From the NCBI RefSeq assembly GCF_001499965.1, contig NZ_LQIT01000089.1, positions 124,001 through 188,000 of the forward strand: 64,000 nt of DNA, written 5' to 3'. Made by a program: the position numbers and the translations under genes. The notes below the pieces were generated by a model, which ran no database searches, was not told the DNA's origin, and saw nothing but the letters and a program-made list of their open reading frames with translations. The DNA comes from Mycobacterium sp. GA-2829 (lineage in GTDB: Bacteria > Actinomycetota > Actinomycetes > Mycobacteriales > Mycobacteriaceae). This document shows positions 8,101 to 16,282 of this stretch, piece by piece. How positions within the stretch are numbered: the first letter of the stretch is position 1; each line of letters opens with the position of its first letter.

Positions 8101-9552
8101 TCAAAATGTCGCGAACTCACGCAGTCCCGCCGCCAGGGCCGCGGGCACCCGCGCCTTGATCCGGGTGCCGTGCGCGGTGTGCTCGGTCGCGTCGATGCGG
8201 CCCTCGCTGTGCACGCGGGCCACCAGATCCCCACGGTCGTAGGGAACGGTGATGTCGACGGTCAGATCGGTGGACTCCACCATCTCCGACATCCGGGCCG
8301 AAAGCCGTTCCAGCCCTTCGCCTGTGCGGGCGGAGACGAACACCGCGTCGGGCAGCGCGCCGCGCAGGTGCGCCAGCGACAACCCGTCGGCCGCGTCGAT
8401 CTTGTTGACCACCAACAACTCCGGAACCGGCTTGGCGTTCTGCTCGGCGACCACCTCGTTGATGACCTCACGCACCGCGCTGATCTGTGCCAGCGGGTTG
8501 ACGTCCGAACCGTCGACGACGTGCACCAGCAGGTCGGCGTCGGCGACCTCCTCGAGGGTGGAGCGGAACGCCTCGACCAGCTGGGTCGGCAGGTGGCGGA
8601 CGAAGCCGACGGTGTCGGTCAACACGAACGGCCTGCCGTCGACGAATTCGCCTCGCCGCGTTGTGGGTTCGAGGGTGGCGAACAGCGCATTCTCGACCAG
8701 CACACCCGCGCCGGTGAGCGCGTTGAGCAGGCTGGACTTCCCGGCGTTGGTGTAGCCGACGATCGCGACGGACGGCACCTCGGTGCGACGGCGGCCGCTG
8801 CGCTGGGTGTCGCGGATCTTCTTCATGTCCTTGATCTCGCGGCGCAGCTTGCTCATCCGCTCACGGATGCGGCGGCGGTCGGTCTCGATCTTCGTCTCAC
8901 CGGGTCCACGGGTGCCCACACCGCCACCGGCGCCACCGGCGCGGCCACCGGCCTGCCGGGACATGGATTCACCCCAGCCGCGCAGCCGCGGCAGCATGTA
9001 CTCCATCTGGGCCAGCGACACCTGGGCCTTGCCTTCGCGGCTGGTGGCGTGCTGGGCGAAGATGTCGAGGATCAGCGCGGTCCGGTCGATCACCTTGACC
9101 TTGACGATCTTCTCCAGCGCGGTGAGCTGGGCGGGGCTGAGTTCACCGTCGCAGATGACGGTGTCGGCGCCGGTCGCGAGCACGATCTCGCGCAGTTCGT
9201 TGGCCTTGCCGGAGCCGATGTAGGTCGACGCGTCGGGTTTGTCGCGACGCTGGACGACGCCTTCGAGGACCTCGGAGCCCGCGGTCTCGGCGAGGGCGGC
9301 GAGTTCGGCGAGGCTGGCTTCGGCGTCGGCCGCGCTGCCGTCGGTCCACACCCCGACCAGCACCACGCGCTCGAGGCGCAGCTGGCGGTACTCGACCTCG
9401 GAGATGTCGGTGAGTTCGGTGGACAGCCCGGCGACGCGGCGCAGGGCCGAACGGTCCTCGAGGGCCAGTTCACCGGCGCTCGGGGCGTTGTGGGAGGGGA
9501 ATTCGGGAAATGTCATGAGCGAATCAAGGTTCGCACGGAGATCACTTTTCAT
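8101..9552 (-). CDS. hflX: GTPase HflX (ribosome rescue/splitting factor)
   Basis: HflX is a translational GTPase that binds the 50S subunit and splits stalled ribosomes under stress. The 483-residue protein has the HflX N-terminal domain, a Gly-rich linker (G-G-R-A-G-G-A-G-G-G, about 205-215), a coiled-coil, and a G domain with G1 G-Y-T-N-A-G-K-S-S (about 265), G3 D-T-V-G-F and G4 N-K-I-D. The ATG at 9552 has GAGG just upstream and lies 9 bases after the dapF stop. A second in-frame ATG 12 codons later is an alternative start. It is transcribed with dapF and miaA. Confidence 0.95.
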   Translation of the reverse strand: MKSDLRANLDSLMTFPEFPSHNAPSAGELALEDRSALRRVAGLSTELTDISEVEYRQLRLERVVLVGVWTDGSAADAEASLAELAALAETAGSEVLEGVVQRRDKPDASTYIGSGKANELREIVLATGADTVICDGELSPAQLTALEKIVKVKVIDRTALILDIFAQHATSREGKAQVSLAQMEYMLPRLRGWGESMSRQAGGRAGGAGGGVGTRGPGETKIETDRRRIRERMSKLRREIKDMKKIRDTQRSGRRRTEVPSVAIVGYTNAGKSSLLNALTGAGVLVENALFATLEPTTRRGEFVDGRPFVLTDTVGFVRHLPTQLVEAFRSTLEEVADADLLVHVVDGSDVNPLAQISAVREVINEVVAEQNAKPVPELLVVNKIDAADGLSLAHLRGALPDAVFVSARTGEGLERLSARMSEMVESTDLTVDITVPYDRGDLVARVHSEGRIDATEHTAHGTRIKARVPAALAAGLREFATF

Positions 9553-9561
9553 GCACCTCGA

Positions 9562-10443
9562 TTAACGCTGATGGGACACCCACCATTCCTCGGCGAGCTC
9601 TCCGGTGGCGACCAATTCCGACGGACCCCGCAGGAAACTGGTGGTCTCGGTGACCGTGACGGTGACCACACCGCCGGGGATGCGCACGTCGAGGGTCCCG
9701 ACGGCCGCACCCGTGCGGCCCAGCGCCGCGACGGCCGCCGCCACCGTTCCCGTCCCGCACGACCGCGTTTCTCCGACACCCCGTTCGTGTACCCGCATCG
9801 CGACCGCCCCATCGCGCGGTGCGGTGAGGACTTCGACGTTGACGCCATCGGGGAACTGCGTGGTGTTGAACTCCACCGGGGCCGCCACGTCGAGGGCGGC
9901 GAGGTCGGCCTCGGTCAGCGTGTCGTCGACGCAGGCCAGGTGCGGGTTTCCGACGTCGACGCCGAGTCCGCTGAACCGGCGGCCGCCGACCACCGCCGAT
10001 CCGGCACCGAGGAGGTTGACCTTGCCCATGTCGACGGTGACCTCGGAGCGGTGGCGGTGCGCCGGGTCGAAGCCGTGCACGACGACGGGCCGCGGTCCGG
10101 CCAGTGAGCCGACCACGAACTCGTCGCGCGTTTCGAGGCCCGCCGCCCGCAGGTAGTGCGCGAAGACGCGGACCCCGTTGCCGCACATCTGGGCGATCGA
10201 GCCGTCGGCGTTGCGGTAGTCCATGTACCAGTCGTCCGCCGCGACGCCTTCGGGCAGCCGGTCGAACACCCCGGCGGCCCCGGCCGCGCCGGCGGTGGTG
10301 ACCCGCAGGACGCCGTCGGCGCCGAGCCCGTCGCGGCGGTCGCACAGCGCGGCGACCACCGAGGGGGTCAGCGTCAGCCGGGCGTCGAGGTCGGGCAGCA
10401 CGACGAAGTCGTTCTGCGTCCCGTGACCCTTGGCGAACTGCAC
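9562..10443 (-). CDS. dapF: Diaminopimelate epimerase
   Basis: DapF converts LL- to meso-diaminopimelate for peptidoglycan and lysine synthesis. The 293-residue protein carries both catalytic cysteines, in M-C-G-N-G (about residue 86) and S-C-G-T-G-T (about 227). The start is a GTG directly before Q-F-A-K-G-H-G-T-Q-N, the usual N-terminus. The reading frame continues 55 codons upstream, but that stretch lies inside miaA. Only 4 bases separate the GTG from the miaA stop, suggesting translational coupling. Confidence 0.95.
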   Translation of the reverse strand: MQFAKGHGTQNDFVVLPDLDARLTLTPSVVAALCDRRDGLGADGVLRVTTAGAAGAAGVFDRLPEGVAADDWYMDYRNADGSIAQMCGNGVRVFAHYLRAAGLETRDEFVVGSLAGPRPVVVHGFDPAHRHRSEVTVDMGKVNLLGAGSAVVGGRRFSGLGVDVGNPHLACVDDTLTEADLAALDVAAPVEFNTTQFPDGVNVEVLTAPRDGAVAMRVHERGVGETRSCGTGTVAAAVAALGRTGAAVGTLDVRIPGGVVTVTVTETTSFLRGPSELVATGELAEEWWVSHQR

Positions 10444-10447
10444 CAGG

Positions 10448-11365
10448 TCAGGATACGGCCCGCCATACCCGCAACGCGTGGTCCACGTTGTCGGGCGCCG
10501 CGCCGTCCAGCCAGCACACGCGGTGGTCGCGGCGGAACCAGGAGCGCTGGCGGCGCACGTAGCGGCGGGTGCCGATGAAGGTGGGTTCGCGCGCCGCGGA
10601 CCCGTCACCGCCGGCGTCCAGGTCGGCCAGCACCTGGGCGTACCCGAGCGCCCGCGACGCCGTCACCCCTTCGCGCAGGCCCCGTCCGATCAGCCCGGTC
10701 ACCTCGTCGACCAGGCCCTCGTCGAACATGGTGTCGGTGCGGGTCGCCAGCCGTTCGTCGAGAACGCTTGTCTCCCAATCCAACCCGACGATCACGGTGT
10801 CCCAGCGCGGGGTGCCGATGGTGGGCGCGGACGCGGCGAACGGCGCCCCGGTGAGCTCGACGACCTCGAGGGCGCGCACGATCCGGCGGCCGTCGGTGGG
10901 CAGGATCGACGCCGCCGCGTCCGGGTCGACCGCCGCGAGCTCACGGTGCAGCGCCGCCACCCCGATCTCGGCGAGCCGCTGCTCCCATCTGGCCCGCACC
11001 GCGGGATCGGTGGCGGGGAACGCCCAATCGTCGAGCAGGGCCTGCACGTACATCATCGACCCGCCGACGATGATCGGCAGCGCTCCACGGGCGGCGATGG
11101 CCTCGACGTCGCGGGCGGCGTCGGCCTGGTAGCGCGCGACCGATGCGGTGTCGGTGACCTCGAGCACGTCGAGTTGGTGGTGTGGAATGCCGTAGCGCTG
11201 CGCGACGGGCAGTTTCGCGGTGCCGATGTCCATCCCCCGGTAGAGCTGCATGGCGTCGGCGTTGACGATCTCCACGCCGGTCGCGCCGCCGATCCGCTCG
11301 GCCACCTGCAGCGCCAGCGCGGATTTCCCCGTCCCGGTCGGCCCGATGATCGCCAGCGGTCTCAT
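10448..11365 (-). CDS. miaA: tRNA dimethylallyltransferase
   Basis: MiaA adds a dimethylallyl group to A37 of tRNAs reading UNN codons, the substrate later methylthiolated by MiaB (also in this window). The 305-residue protein begins M-R-P-L-A-I-I-G and has the P-loop G-P-T-G-T-G-K-S at 8-15, D-A-M-Q-L-Y-R-G-M-D-I-G-T-A-K and the R-R-Y-V-R-R-Q motif near the C-terminus. Its ATG overlaps the stop of the upstream LigB-like gene by 4 bases (ATGA). A long upstream extension of the frame lies within that gene and was excluded. Confidence 0.95.
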   Translation of the reverse strand: MRPLAIIGPTGTGKSALALQVAERIGGATGVEIVNADAMQLYRGMDIGTAKLPVAQRYGIPHHQLDVLEVTDTASVARYQADAARDVEAIAARGALPIIVGGSMMYVQALLDDWAFPATDPAVRARWEQRLAEIGVAALHRELAAVDPDAAASILPTDGRRIVRALEVVELTGAPFAASAPTIGTPRWDTVIVGLDWETSVLDERLATRTDTMFDEGLVDEVTGLIGRGLREGVTASRALGYAQVLADLDAGGDGSAAREPTFIGTRRYVRRQRSWFRRDHRVCWLDGAAPDNVDHALRVWRAVS

Positions 11366-12048
11366 GGCGTCCAACGGCCGGCGAAGTACCCGACGCCGTA
11401 GGGGGCGTCCCGGTAGAGCTGCCGCGCATCCGCCGGCCGGGGTTCGGTGAGCCCGGCCAGCACCTGGTAGGCGACGCGGCCGACCACCGAGTTCGGCAGC
11501 CGGGTCAGCGCCGCGGCGTCGCCCGTGGCCAGCGCGTCGTCCAGCGTCGCCTGGACGGGCACGGATGCGGGGTCGTGCCCGCCGGGCGCGGACGGGGTGA
11601 GGGTGTGGCAGCCGTCGGCGACCACCAGCACACCGATCGGGTCGGCGGCGTCCTCGATCAGCGCGCGCAGGTCGCGGCCGCGGGCCACCGCGGCGTCGGC
11701 GTCGTGGCCGGCGGCGAAGACCCGCACCTCGGCCGCGGCGTGGGCGGCGAACGCGCCGCGCACCCAGCCGGCGATCAGCGCGCACAGCGGCATCGGTTCG
11801 GGCGCAGCGGAAGCGTCCGCGGACAGCGTCACCGGCACGTCGGCGCCGTAGCCTGCGAACGTGCCGGTCCGGGGTGGGGTCAGCACCTCGTCGTTGGCGC
11901 CGACGCCGATCGCGATCCAGCGGTCGGGCAGCGGCTCGACCGCGGCCGCCACCGCGGCGCGCAGATCGGTGAGCTCACCGGCCGCACCGCCGGCCAGTTC
12001 GGGCACGATCACCGGCGCAGACGGGACGAGGGCGATCGCGGTCAGCAC
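11362..12048 (-). CDS. LigB-like conserved protein (Rv2728c-like)
   Basis: This 228-residue, Ala-rich protein resembles the class III extradiol dioxygenase (LigB) fold, but I do not see a full metal-binding set. It has the mycobacterial position of Rv2728c, directly upstream of and overlapping miaA by 4 bases. The conserved linkage suggests co-expression with tRNA modification and lysine genes. No activity can be assigned. Confidence 0.75.
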   Translation of the reverse strand: MLTAIALVPSAPVIVPELAGGAAGELTDLRAAVAAAVEPLPDRWIAIGVGANDEVLTPPRTGTFAGYGADVPVTLSADASAAPEPMPLCALIAGWVRGAFAAHAAAEVRVFAAGHDADAAVARGRDLRALIEDAADPIGVLVVADGCHTLTPSAPGGHDPASVPVQATLDDALATGDAAALTRLPNSVVGRVAYQVLAGLTEPRPADARQLYRDAPYGVGYFAGRWTP

Positions 12049-12057
12049 GTGACCAAA

Positions 12058-12945
12058 CTAGTGGTCGAGCGCGGCATCGGTGTCGGCCGCCACGGTGCCC
12101 GCCGCCTCCCCGCGCGCCAACGCCGCCGTGGCGACGACCATCACCGCGGCCGCGACGATCAGCGTCAGCCATCCGGCGTCTCCCGGTCGCATGGTCTCCC
12201 CCAGCACCACCACCCCGAGCACCGAACCGACCACCGGTTCGGCCACGGTCATGGTGGGCAGCGACGCGGTGAGCGCCCCCGACCGGAACGACGCCTGCTG
12301 CCACGCCGTCCCGGCGACGGCGACCACACCCAGGACGTACAGCTCGGGCATCTGCAACAGCGCCACCAGACCGTCGTCGAGCCGGTCGACCACACCTTTG
12401 AGCAGCACCGCGAACACCCCCCACAGGGCTCCGGAGACCAGTGCGAGCAGCACCGCACCGGCGGTCTTCGACACCACCCGGGCGGCGACGACGCAGACCA
12501 CCAGGGCGGGTACCAGTACCGCGGCCACCGCCGCCCAGGTCTCCCACGACGCGCGCGCCTGACCCGCGGTCGGATTGCCGACCGTCACGATCACCGCGAC
12601 CGCGCCGGCCAGCAGCGCCGCCCACAGCCACTCCCACCGCGTGACGCGCCGCCCGGTCAGCCGCGCGTTGATCGGCAGCGCGAACAGCAGCGACGTCACC
12701 AGCAGCGCCTGCACCAGCAGGACCGAGCCGAGGCCGAGGGCGGCGGCCTGCAGACCGAACCCCGCGGCGGCCACGGTGCTGCCGAGCCACCACTGCCGAT
12801 CGCGCAGCAACCGCAGGAACAGCTCGAGGTGGCCGACCGACTCATCGGTGACCTCGTGCGCGGTGCGCTGGTGGATGACGTCGCCGATCGCGATGAAGAA
12901 GGCGGCGCCCAACGCGAGCAGCGCGGCGATATCCGCCTTGGCCAT
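12058..12945 (-). CDS. DMT-superfamily membrane transporter (Rv2729c-like)
   Basis: The 295-residue protein is almost entirely hydrophobic, with roughly ten predicted helices and the internal two-fold pattern of drug/metabolite (EamA/DMT) transporters. It is encoded 9 bases upstream of the LigB-like gene on the same strand and probably heads the transcription unit down to hflX. An Ala/Asp-rich C-terminal tail follows the last helix. The substrate is unknown. Confidence 0.75.
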   Translation of the reverse strand: MAKADIAALLALGAAFFIAIGDVIHQRTAHEVTDESVGHLELFLRLLRDRQWWLGSTVAAAGFGLQAAALGLGSVLLVQALLVTSLLFALPINARLTGRRVTRWEWLWAALLAGAVAVIVTVGNPTAGQARASWETWAAVAAVLVPALVVCVVAARVVSKTAGAVLLALVSGALWGVFAVLLKGVVDRLDDGLVALLQMPELYVLGVVAVAGTAWQQASFRSGALTASLPTMTVAEPVVGSVLGVVVLGETMRPGDAGWLTLIVAAAVMVVATAALARGEAAGTVAADTDAALDH

Positions 12946-13007
12946 GGCATCTCCTCGTCGTCGTCACGGGCGCGAATCCGGCCCGGGCGGTGTACCGGGG
13001 TGCCCAA

Positions 13008-13021
13008 GGTGTGCGCACACC
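13008..13021. promoter_or_regulatory. Perfect 14-base palindrome between divergent genes
   Basis: GGTGTGCGCACACC is perfectly self-complementary and sits between the divergent transporter and DUF349 genes, 118 bases before the latter. It could be an operator for an unknown dimeric regulator. Nothing else in this intergenic region was recognised. Confidence 0.35.
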
Positions 13022-13139
13022 CCGGGCCGACCTGTTTCAATGGTTCCCAGACAGCTCAGAGATTCATATCAACAGGTGAAAGGCGCCGCGTTGCGCGGCA
13101 GTGCGCGGTCCACCGCGCGGAGGGTGCGAGGTACGAGAG

Positions 13140-14501
13140 ATGACGACCAGCGAGCCGGGTGCCACGTCCGAGGCGACCCCCGAGGTGACACCACGTCCGG
13201 TGCCGGGGCCGGGGCCCCGACCGGGACCGCCGAGGCCGGTCCCCCGGCCGGGCCGCCCCGTACCCGCCGCGGCGGTGGCCGCGCCACCGACCAGCGATCC
13301 GCACCGGTTCGGCCGGGTCGACCCCGACGGCACGGTGTGGTTGATCACCGGCGCGGGCGAACGCGTCATCGGCTCCTGGCAGGCCGGTGAGCCCGAGGCG
13401 GCGTACGCGCATTTCGGGCGCCGTTTCGACGATCTGCAGACCGAGGTCGTGCTGCTCGAACAGCGGCTGGTCACCCACGCCGGGGACGCCCGCAAGATCA
13501 AGTCCGCCGCCGCCGCGCTGGCCGAGAGCCTGCCCGAGGCGCACGTGCTCGGTGACGTCGACTCGCTGGCGGCGCGGCTGACCGCGATCCTCGAACACGC
13601 CGACGAAGAAGCCCAGGCCGAACGCGCCCGCCGCGACGAACTGCGCGCCGCGCAGCTGGCGCGCAAGGAGACGCTGGCCGCCGAGGCCGAGGACATCGCC
13701 GCCAACGCCACGCAGTGGAAGGCCGCAGGCGACCGGCTGCGCGAGATTCTCGACGAGTGGCGCACGATCACCGGGCTGGACCGCAAGACCGACGATGCGC
13801 TGTGGAAGCGCTACTCGGCGGCGCGGGAGACGTTCAACCGGCGGCGCGGATCGCACTTCGCCGAACTGGACCGCGGCCGGGCGGGCGCCCGGCAGGCCAA
13901 GGAGGCGCTGTGCGAACGCGCCGAGGAGTTGTCGGGTTCGCGGGAGTGGGGCGCGACCAGCGCCGCGTTCCGGGACCTGCTGGCCGAGTGGAAGGCCGCG
14001 GGCCGGGCCGCCAAGGACGTCGACGACGCCCTGTGGCAGCGGTTCAAGGCCGCCCAGGACACGTTCTTCTCCGCCCGTAACGCCGCGACCGCCGAACGCG
14101 ACGCGGAGTTCAAGGCCAACGCCGTGGCCAAGGAGGCACTGCTGGCGCAGGCCGAGCAGATCGACACCTCGAACCCTGATGCGGCGCGCTCAGCGTTCCG
14201 CGCGATCGGCGACAAGTGGGATGCGATCGGCAAGGTGCCGCGAGAGCGGGCCGCCGAGTTCGAACGACGGCTGCGGGCGGTCGAGAAGAAGGTCCGTGAC
14301 GCCGCGACGTCGAACTGGACCGACCCCGAGGCCCAGGCCCGCGCCGATCAGTTCCGGGTGCGCGCCGAGCAATACGAGCGTCAGGCGGAGAAGGCCGAGG
14401 CCGCGGGCCGCGCCAAGGACGCCGAACAGGCCCGCGCGAACGCCGCCCAGTGGCGACAGTGGGCCGACGCGGCGGCCGAAGCGGTGAGCAAGCGGCGCTA
14501 G
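13140..14501 (+). CDS. DUF349-repeat coiled-coil protein (Rv2731-like)
   Basis: The 453-residue protein has a Pro/Arg/Gly-rich N-terminal segment (about 15-45), then a long helical region with several DUF349 repeats marked by W-K-A-A-G...D-D-A-L-W-K-R-Y and W-K-A-A-G-R-A-A-K-D-V-D-D-A-L-W. An Ala/Glu/Arg-rich coiled-coil ends in K-R-R. It matches the family of M. tuberculosis Rv2731. The ATG follows GAGGTACGAGAG. Its TAG stop is in the same frame as the following glycosyltransferase. Function is unknown. Confidence 0.82.
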   Translation: MTTSEPGATSEATPEVTPRPVPGPGPRPGPPRPVPRPGRPVPAAAVAAPPTSDPHRFGRVDPDGTVWLITGAGERVIGSWQAGEPEAAYAHFGRRFDDLQTEVVLLEQRLVTHAGDARKIKSAAAALAESLPEAHVLGDVDSLAARLTAILEHADEEAQAERARRDELRAAQLARKETLAAEAEDIAANATQWKAAGDRLREILDEWRTITGLDRKTDDALWKRYSAARETFNRRRGSHFAELDRGRAGARQAKEALCERAEELSGSREWGATSAAFRDLLAEWKAAGRAAKDVDDALWQRFKAAQDTFFSARNAATAERDAEFKANAVAKEALLAQAEQIDTSNPDAARSAFRAIGDKWDAIGKVPRERAAEFERRLRAVEKKVRDAATSNWTDPEAQARADQFRVRAEQYERQAEKAEAAGRAKDAEQARANAAQWRQWADAAAEAVSKRR

Positions 14502-14528
14502 GCGCGGGCGATCCACGTCGCGGTCTGC

Positions 14529-15680
14529 GTGCCGGTCGGTACCGGGCACGTCAATCCGACGCTCGGGGTGGCCGAGGAACTGGTCCGCCGCGGGCACCGT
14601 GTCACGTACGCGGCGACGGCGGCCCACGCCGCGCGGATCGCGGACGTGGGTGCGGGTCTGGTCCCCTACCGCACCACCCTGTCCGGCCGCCCGGGTCCGC
14701 CGCCGCAGTTCACCGCACGCGATTTCCACCGCGCCGCCGAGGCCGCGCTCGTGGAGTCCGAAGACGTTGCGCCGCAGGTGCTCTCGGGCTTTCGCGGCGA
14801 CGAGCCCGACGTCGTCGTCCACGATGCGACCATGGCGTGGTGGGGACGGCTGGTGGCCGCCCGCTGGGGCGTGCCCGCGGTCGCGTGCTGGCCCAACTTC
14901 GTCGGTAATCGGCACTGGTCGCTGAACCGCTACGTCAAGGCCAACCCGCTGCGCCCGGCGATGGTGCGGGCGCTGTGGCGGGTGCACCGGTCGGCCCGGC
15001 GCCACGGCCTCACCGGGCTCGACCTGCTGCAGTCCTCGGGCGCCGCCGCGCAGCTGGTCCTCCTGCCGCGCGAGTTCCAGTACGCCGGGGAGACGTTCGG
15101 ACCGCCGTACACGTTCATCGGACCCTGCCTGACCGACCGCCCGTCCGACGGCGATTGGCGCCCGCCACCGGGACGCGAGGTCGTGCTGGTCTCGCTGGGC
15201 ACCGCCTACCACGACCGGCCCGACTTCTTCCGCGCCTGCCTGACCGCATTCGCCGGCACGCCGTGGCACGTCGTGCTGGCCGTCGGTGACCGGGTGGACC
15301 GGGCGACGCTGGGTCCGGTGCCGCCGAACGTGGAGGTGCACTCCACGGTGCCGCAACTGCGCGTACTGCGGTCTGCAGCGGCCTTCGTCAGCCATGCCGG
15401 GATGGGCAGCACCATGGAGGCGCTGGCGCTGGGCGTGCCCATCGTGGCGGTTCCGCAGATGACCGAACAGCAGGCCAACGCCGACCGCATCGCCGAACTC
15501 GGGCTGGGGATGCGGCTCACGCCCGCAGAGGCCGGCGCCGAACGGTTGCGCGCGGCGGTGCAGGAGGTCGCCACCGACGAGCGCATCCGGGTGGCGTTGC
15601 GCGACATGCGCGACCACATCGCGGCCGCGGGCGGCGCGACCGCCGCCGCCGATGTCGTCGAGCGGGTGCTCGGGGACTAA
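14529..15680 (+). CDS. MGT-type glycosyltransferase (GT-B fold), start uncertain
   Basis: This resembles macrolide-type UDP-glycosyltransferases, with the N-terminal G-T-G-H-V-N-P motif and C-terminal S-H-A-G-M-G-S-T-M-E-A-L followed by P-Q-M-T-E-Q-Q-A-N-A. The first usual start codon is GTG at 14529, which would remove the conserved first beta strand (I-H-V-A-V-C-V). That strand is encoded upstream in frame, beginning with ATC at 14511 just after the TAG stop of the DUF349 gene. Either a rare ATC start is used, or the start was mutated. The 3' end overlaps the converging membrane-protein gene by 4 bases. Sugar acceptor unknown. Confidence 0.8.
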   Translation: MPVGTGHVNPTLGVAEELVRRGHRVTYAATAAHAARIADVGAGLVPYRTTLSGRPGPPPQFTARDFHRAAEAALVESEDVAPQVLSGFRGDEPDVVVHDATMAWWGRLVAARWGVPAVACWPNFVGNRHWSLNRYVKANPLRPAMVRALWRVHRSARRHGLTGLDLLQSSGAAAQLVLLPREFQYAGETFGPPYTFIGPCLTDRPSDGDWRPPPGREVVLVSLGTAYHDRPDFFRACLTAFAGTPWHVVLAVGDRVDRATLGPVPPNVEVHSTVPQLRVLRSAAAFVSHAGMGSTMEALALGVPIVAVPQMTEQQANADRIAELGLGMRLTPAEAGAERLRAAVQEVATDERIRVALRDMRDHIAAAGGATAAADVVERVLGD

Positions 15681-16282
15681 CGGGTCGTGTCGTCGCCGTC
15701 TGGCTCGTCGCCGCGGTCGTCGCCGAAGTCGAGCAGCCCCTTGCCCTGGTTCTCCCTGGCCTGGCGGCGGCGCTCCTCCTCGGCGGCCAGCTGAACGGCG
15801 GTGCGCGTCCACACCACGCGCGCCCAGTGGAAGGTCAGCACGATCACCGCGAGCCAGCCGATGACCAGCCCGATGCCCGGACCGGGGTAGGGCTCCGCGA
15901 CGGTCTGACGCGACCAGACCGCGAGCATCCCGAGCACGCTGGCGACGGCGGATCCGGCCAGTGCCACCCAGGCCACCGCCCAGCGCCGGGTCAGCAGCGC
16001 GATGATCGAGAACCCGACGGAGAACACGATGGCCAGGGCGGTGAACACCCGCGACGGCAGCGACACGCCTTCGTCGGAGGCGACGTCGGTGCCCGCCAGC
16101 ACGTCGAAACCGCGGGCGGCGCCGGTGTGCGGCAGCACGAACGACAGCAGCACCACGAACACCAGGATCGCGACGACGAGTGCCCGGGTACCCGGGTCGA
16201 ACTCGCCGGCCACCCGCTTCTCGACGTCGTCGATGTCGTCGCGGTAGGAGTCGAATCCGTTCGAGTTGTCGGATCCGGTCAC
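15677..16282 (-). CDS. Four-helix membrane protein (Rv2732c-like)
   Basis: The 201-residue protein has four hydrophobic segments between about residues 33 and 155 and a charged, Asp/Arg-rich C-terminus. It sits immediately after miaB, as Rv2732c does. The start chosen is the GTG that overlaps the miaB stop as GTGA; a TTG three codons earlier is the alternative. No known catalytic or transport motif is seen. Confidence 0.72.
   Translation of the reverse strand: MTGSDNSNGFDSYRDDIDDVEKRVAGEFDPGTRALVVAILVFVVLLSFVLPHTGAARGFDVLAGTDVASDEGVSLPSRVFTALAIVFSVGFSIIALLTRRWAVAWVALAGSAVASVLGMLAVWSRQTVAEPYPGPGIGLVIGWLAVIVLTFHWARVVWTRTAVQLAAEEERRRQARENQGKGLLDFGDDRGDEPDGDDTTR

Noticed and set aside
8170..10107. 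Long open frame (645 codons) on the plus strand across hflX and dapF
   Set aside because: It is antisense to two conserved enzymes and shows no family motif.
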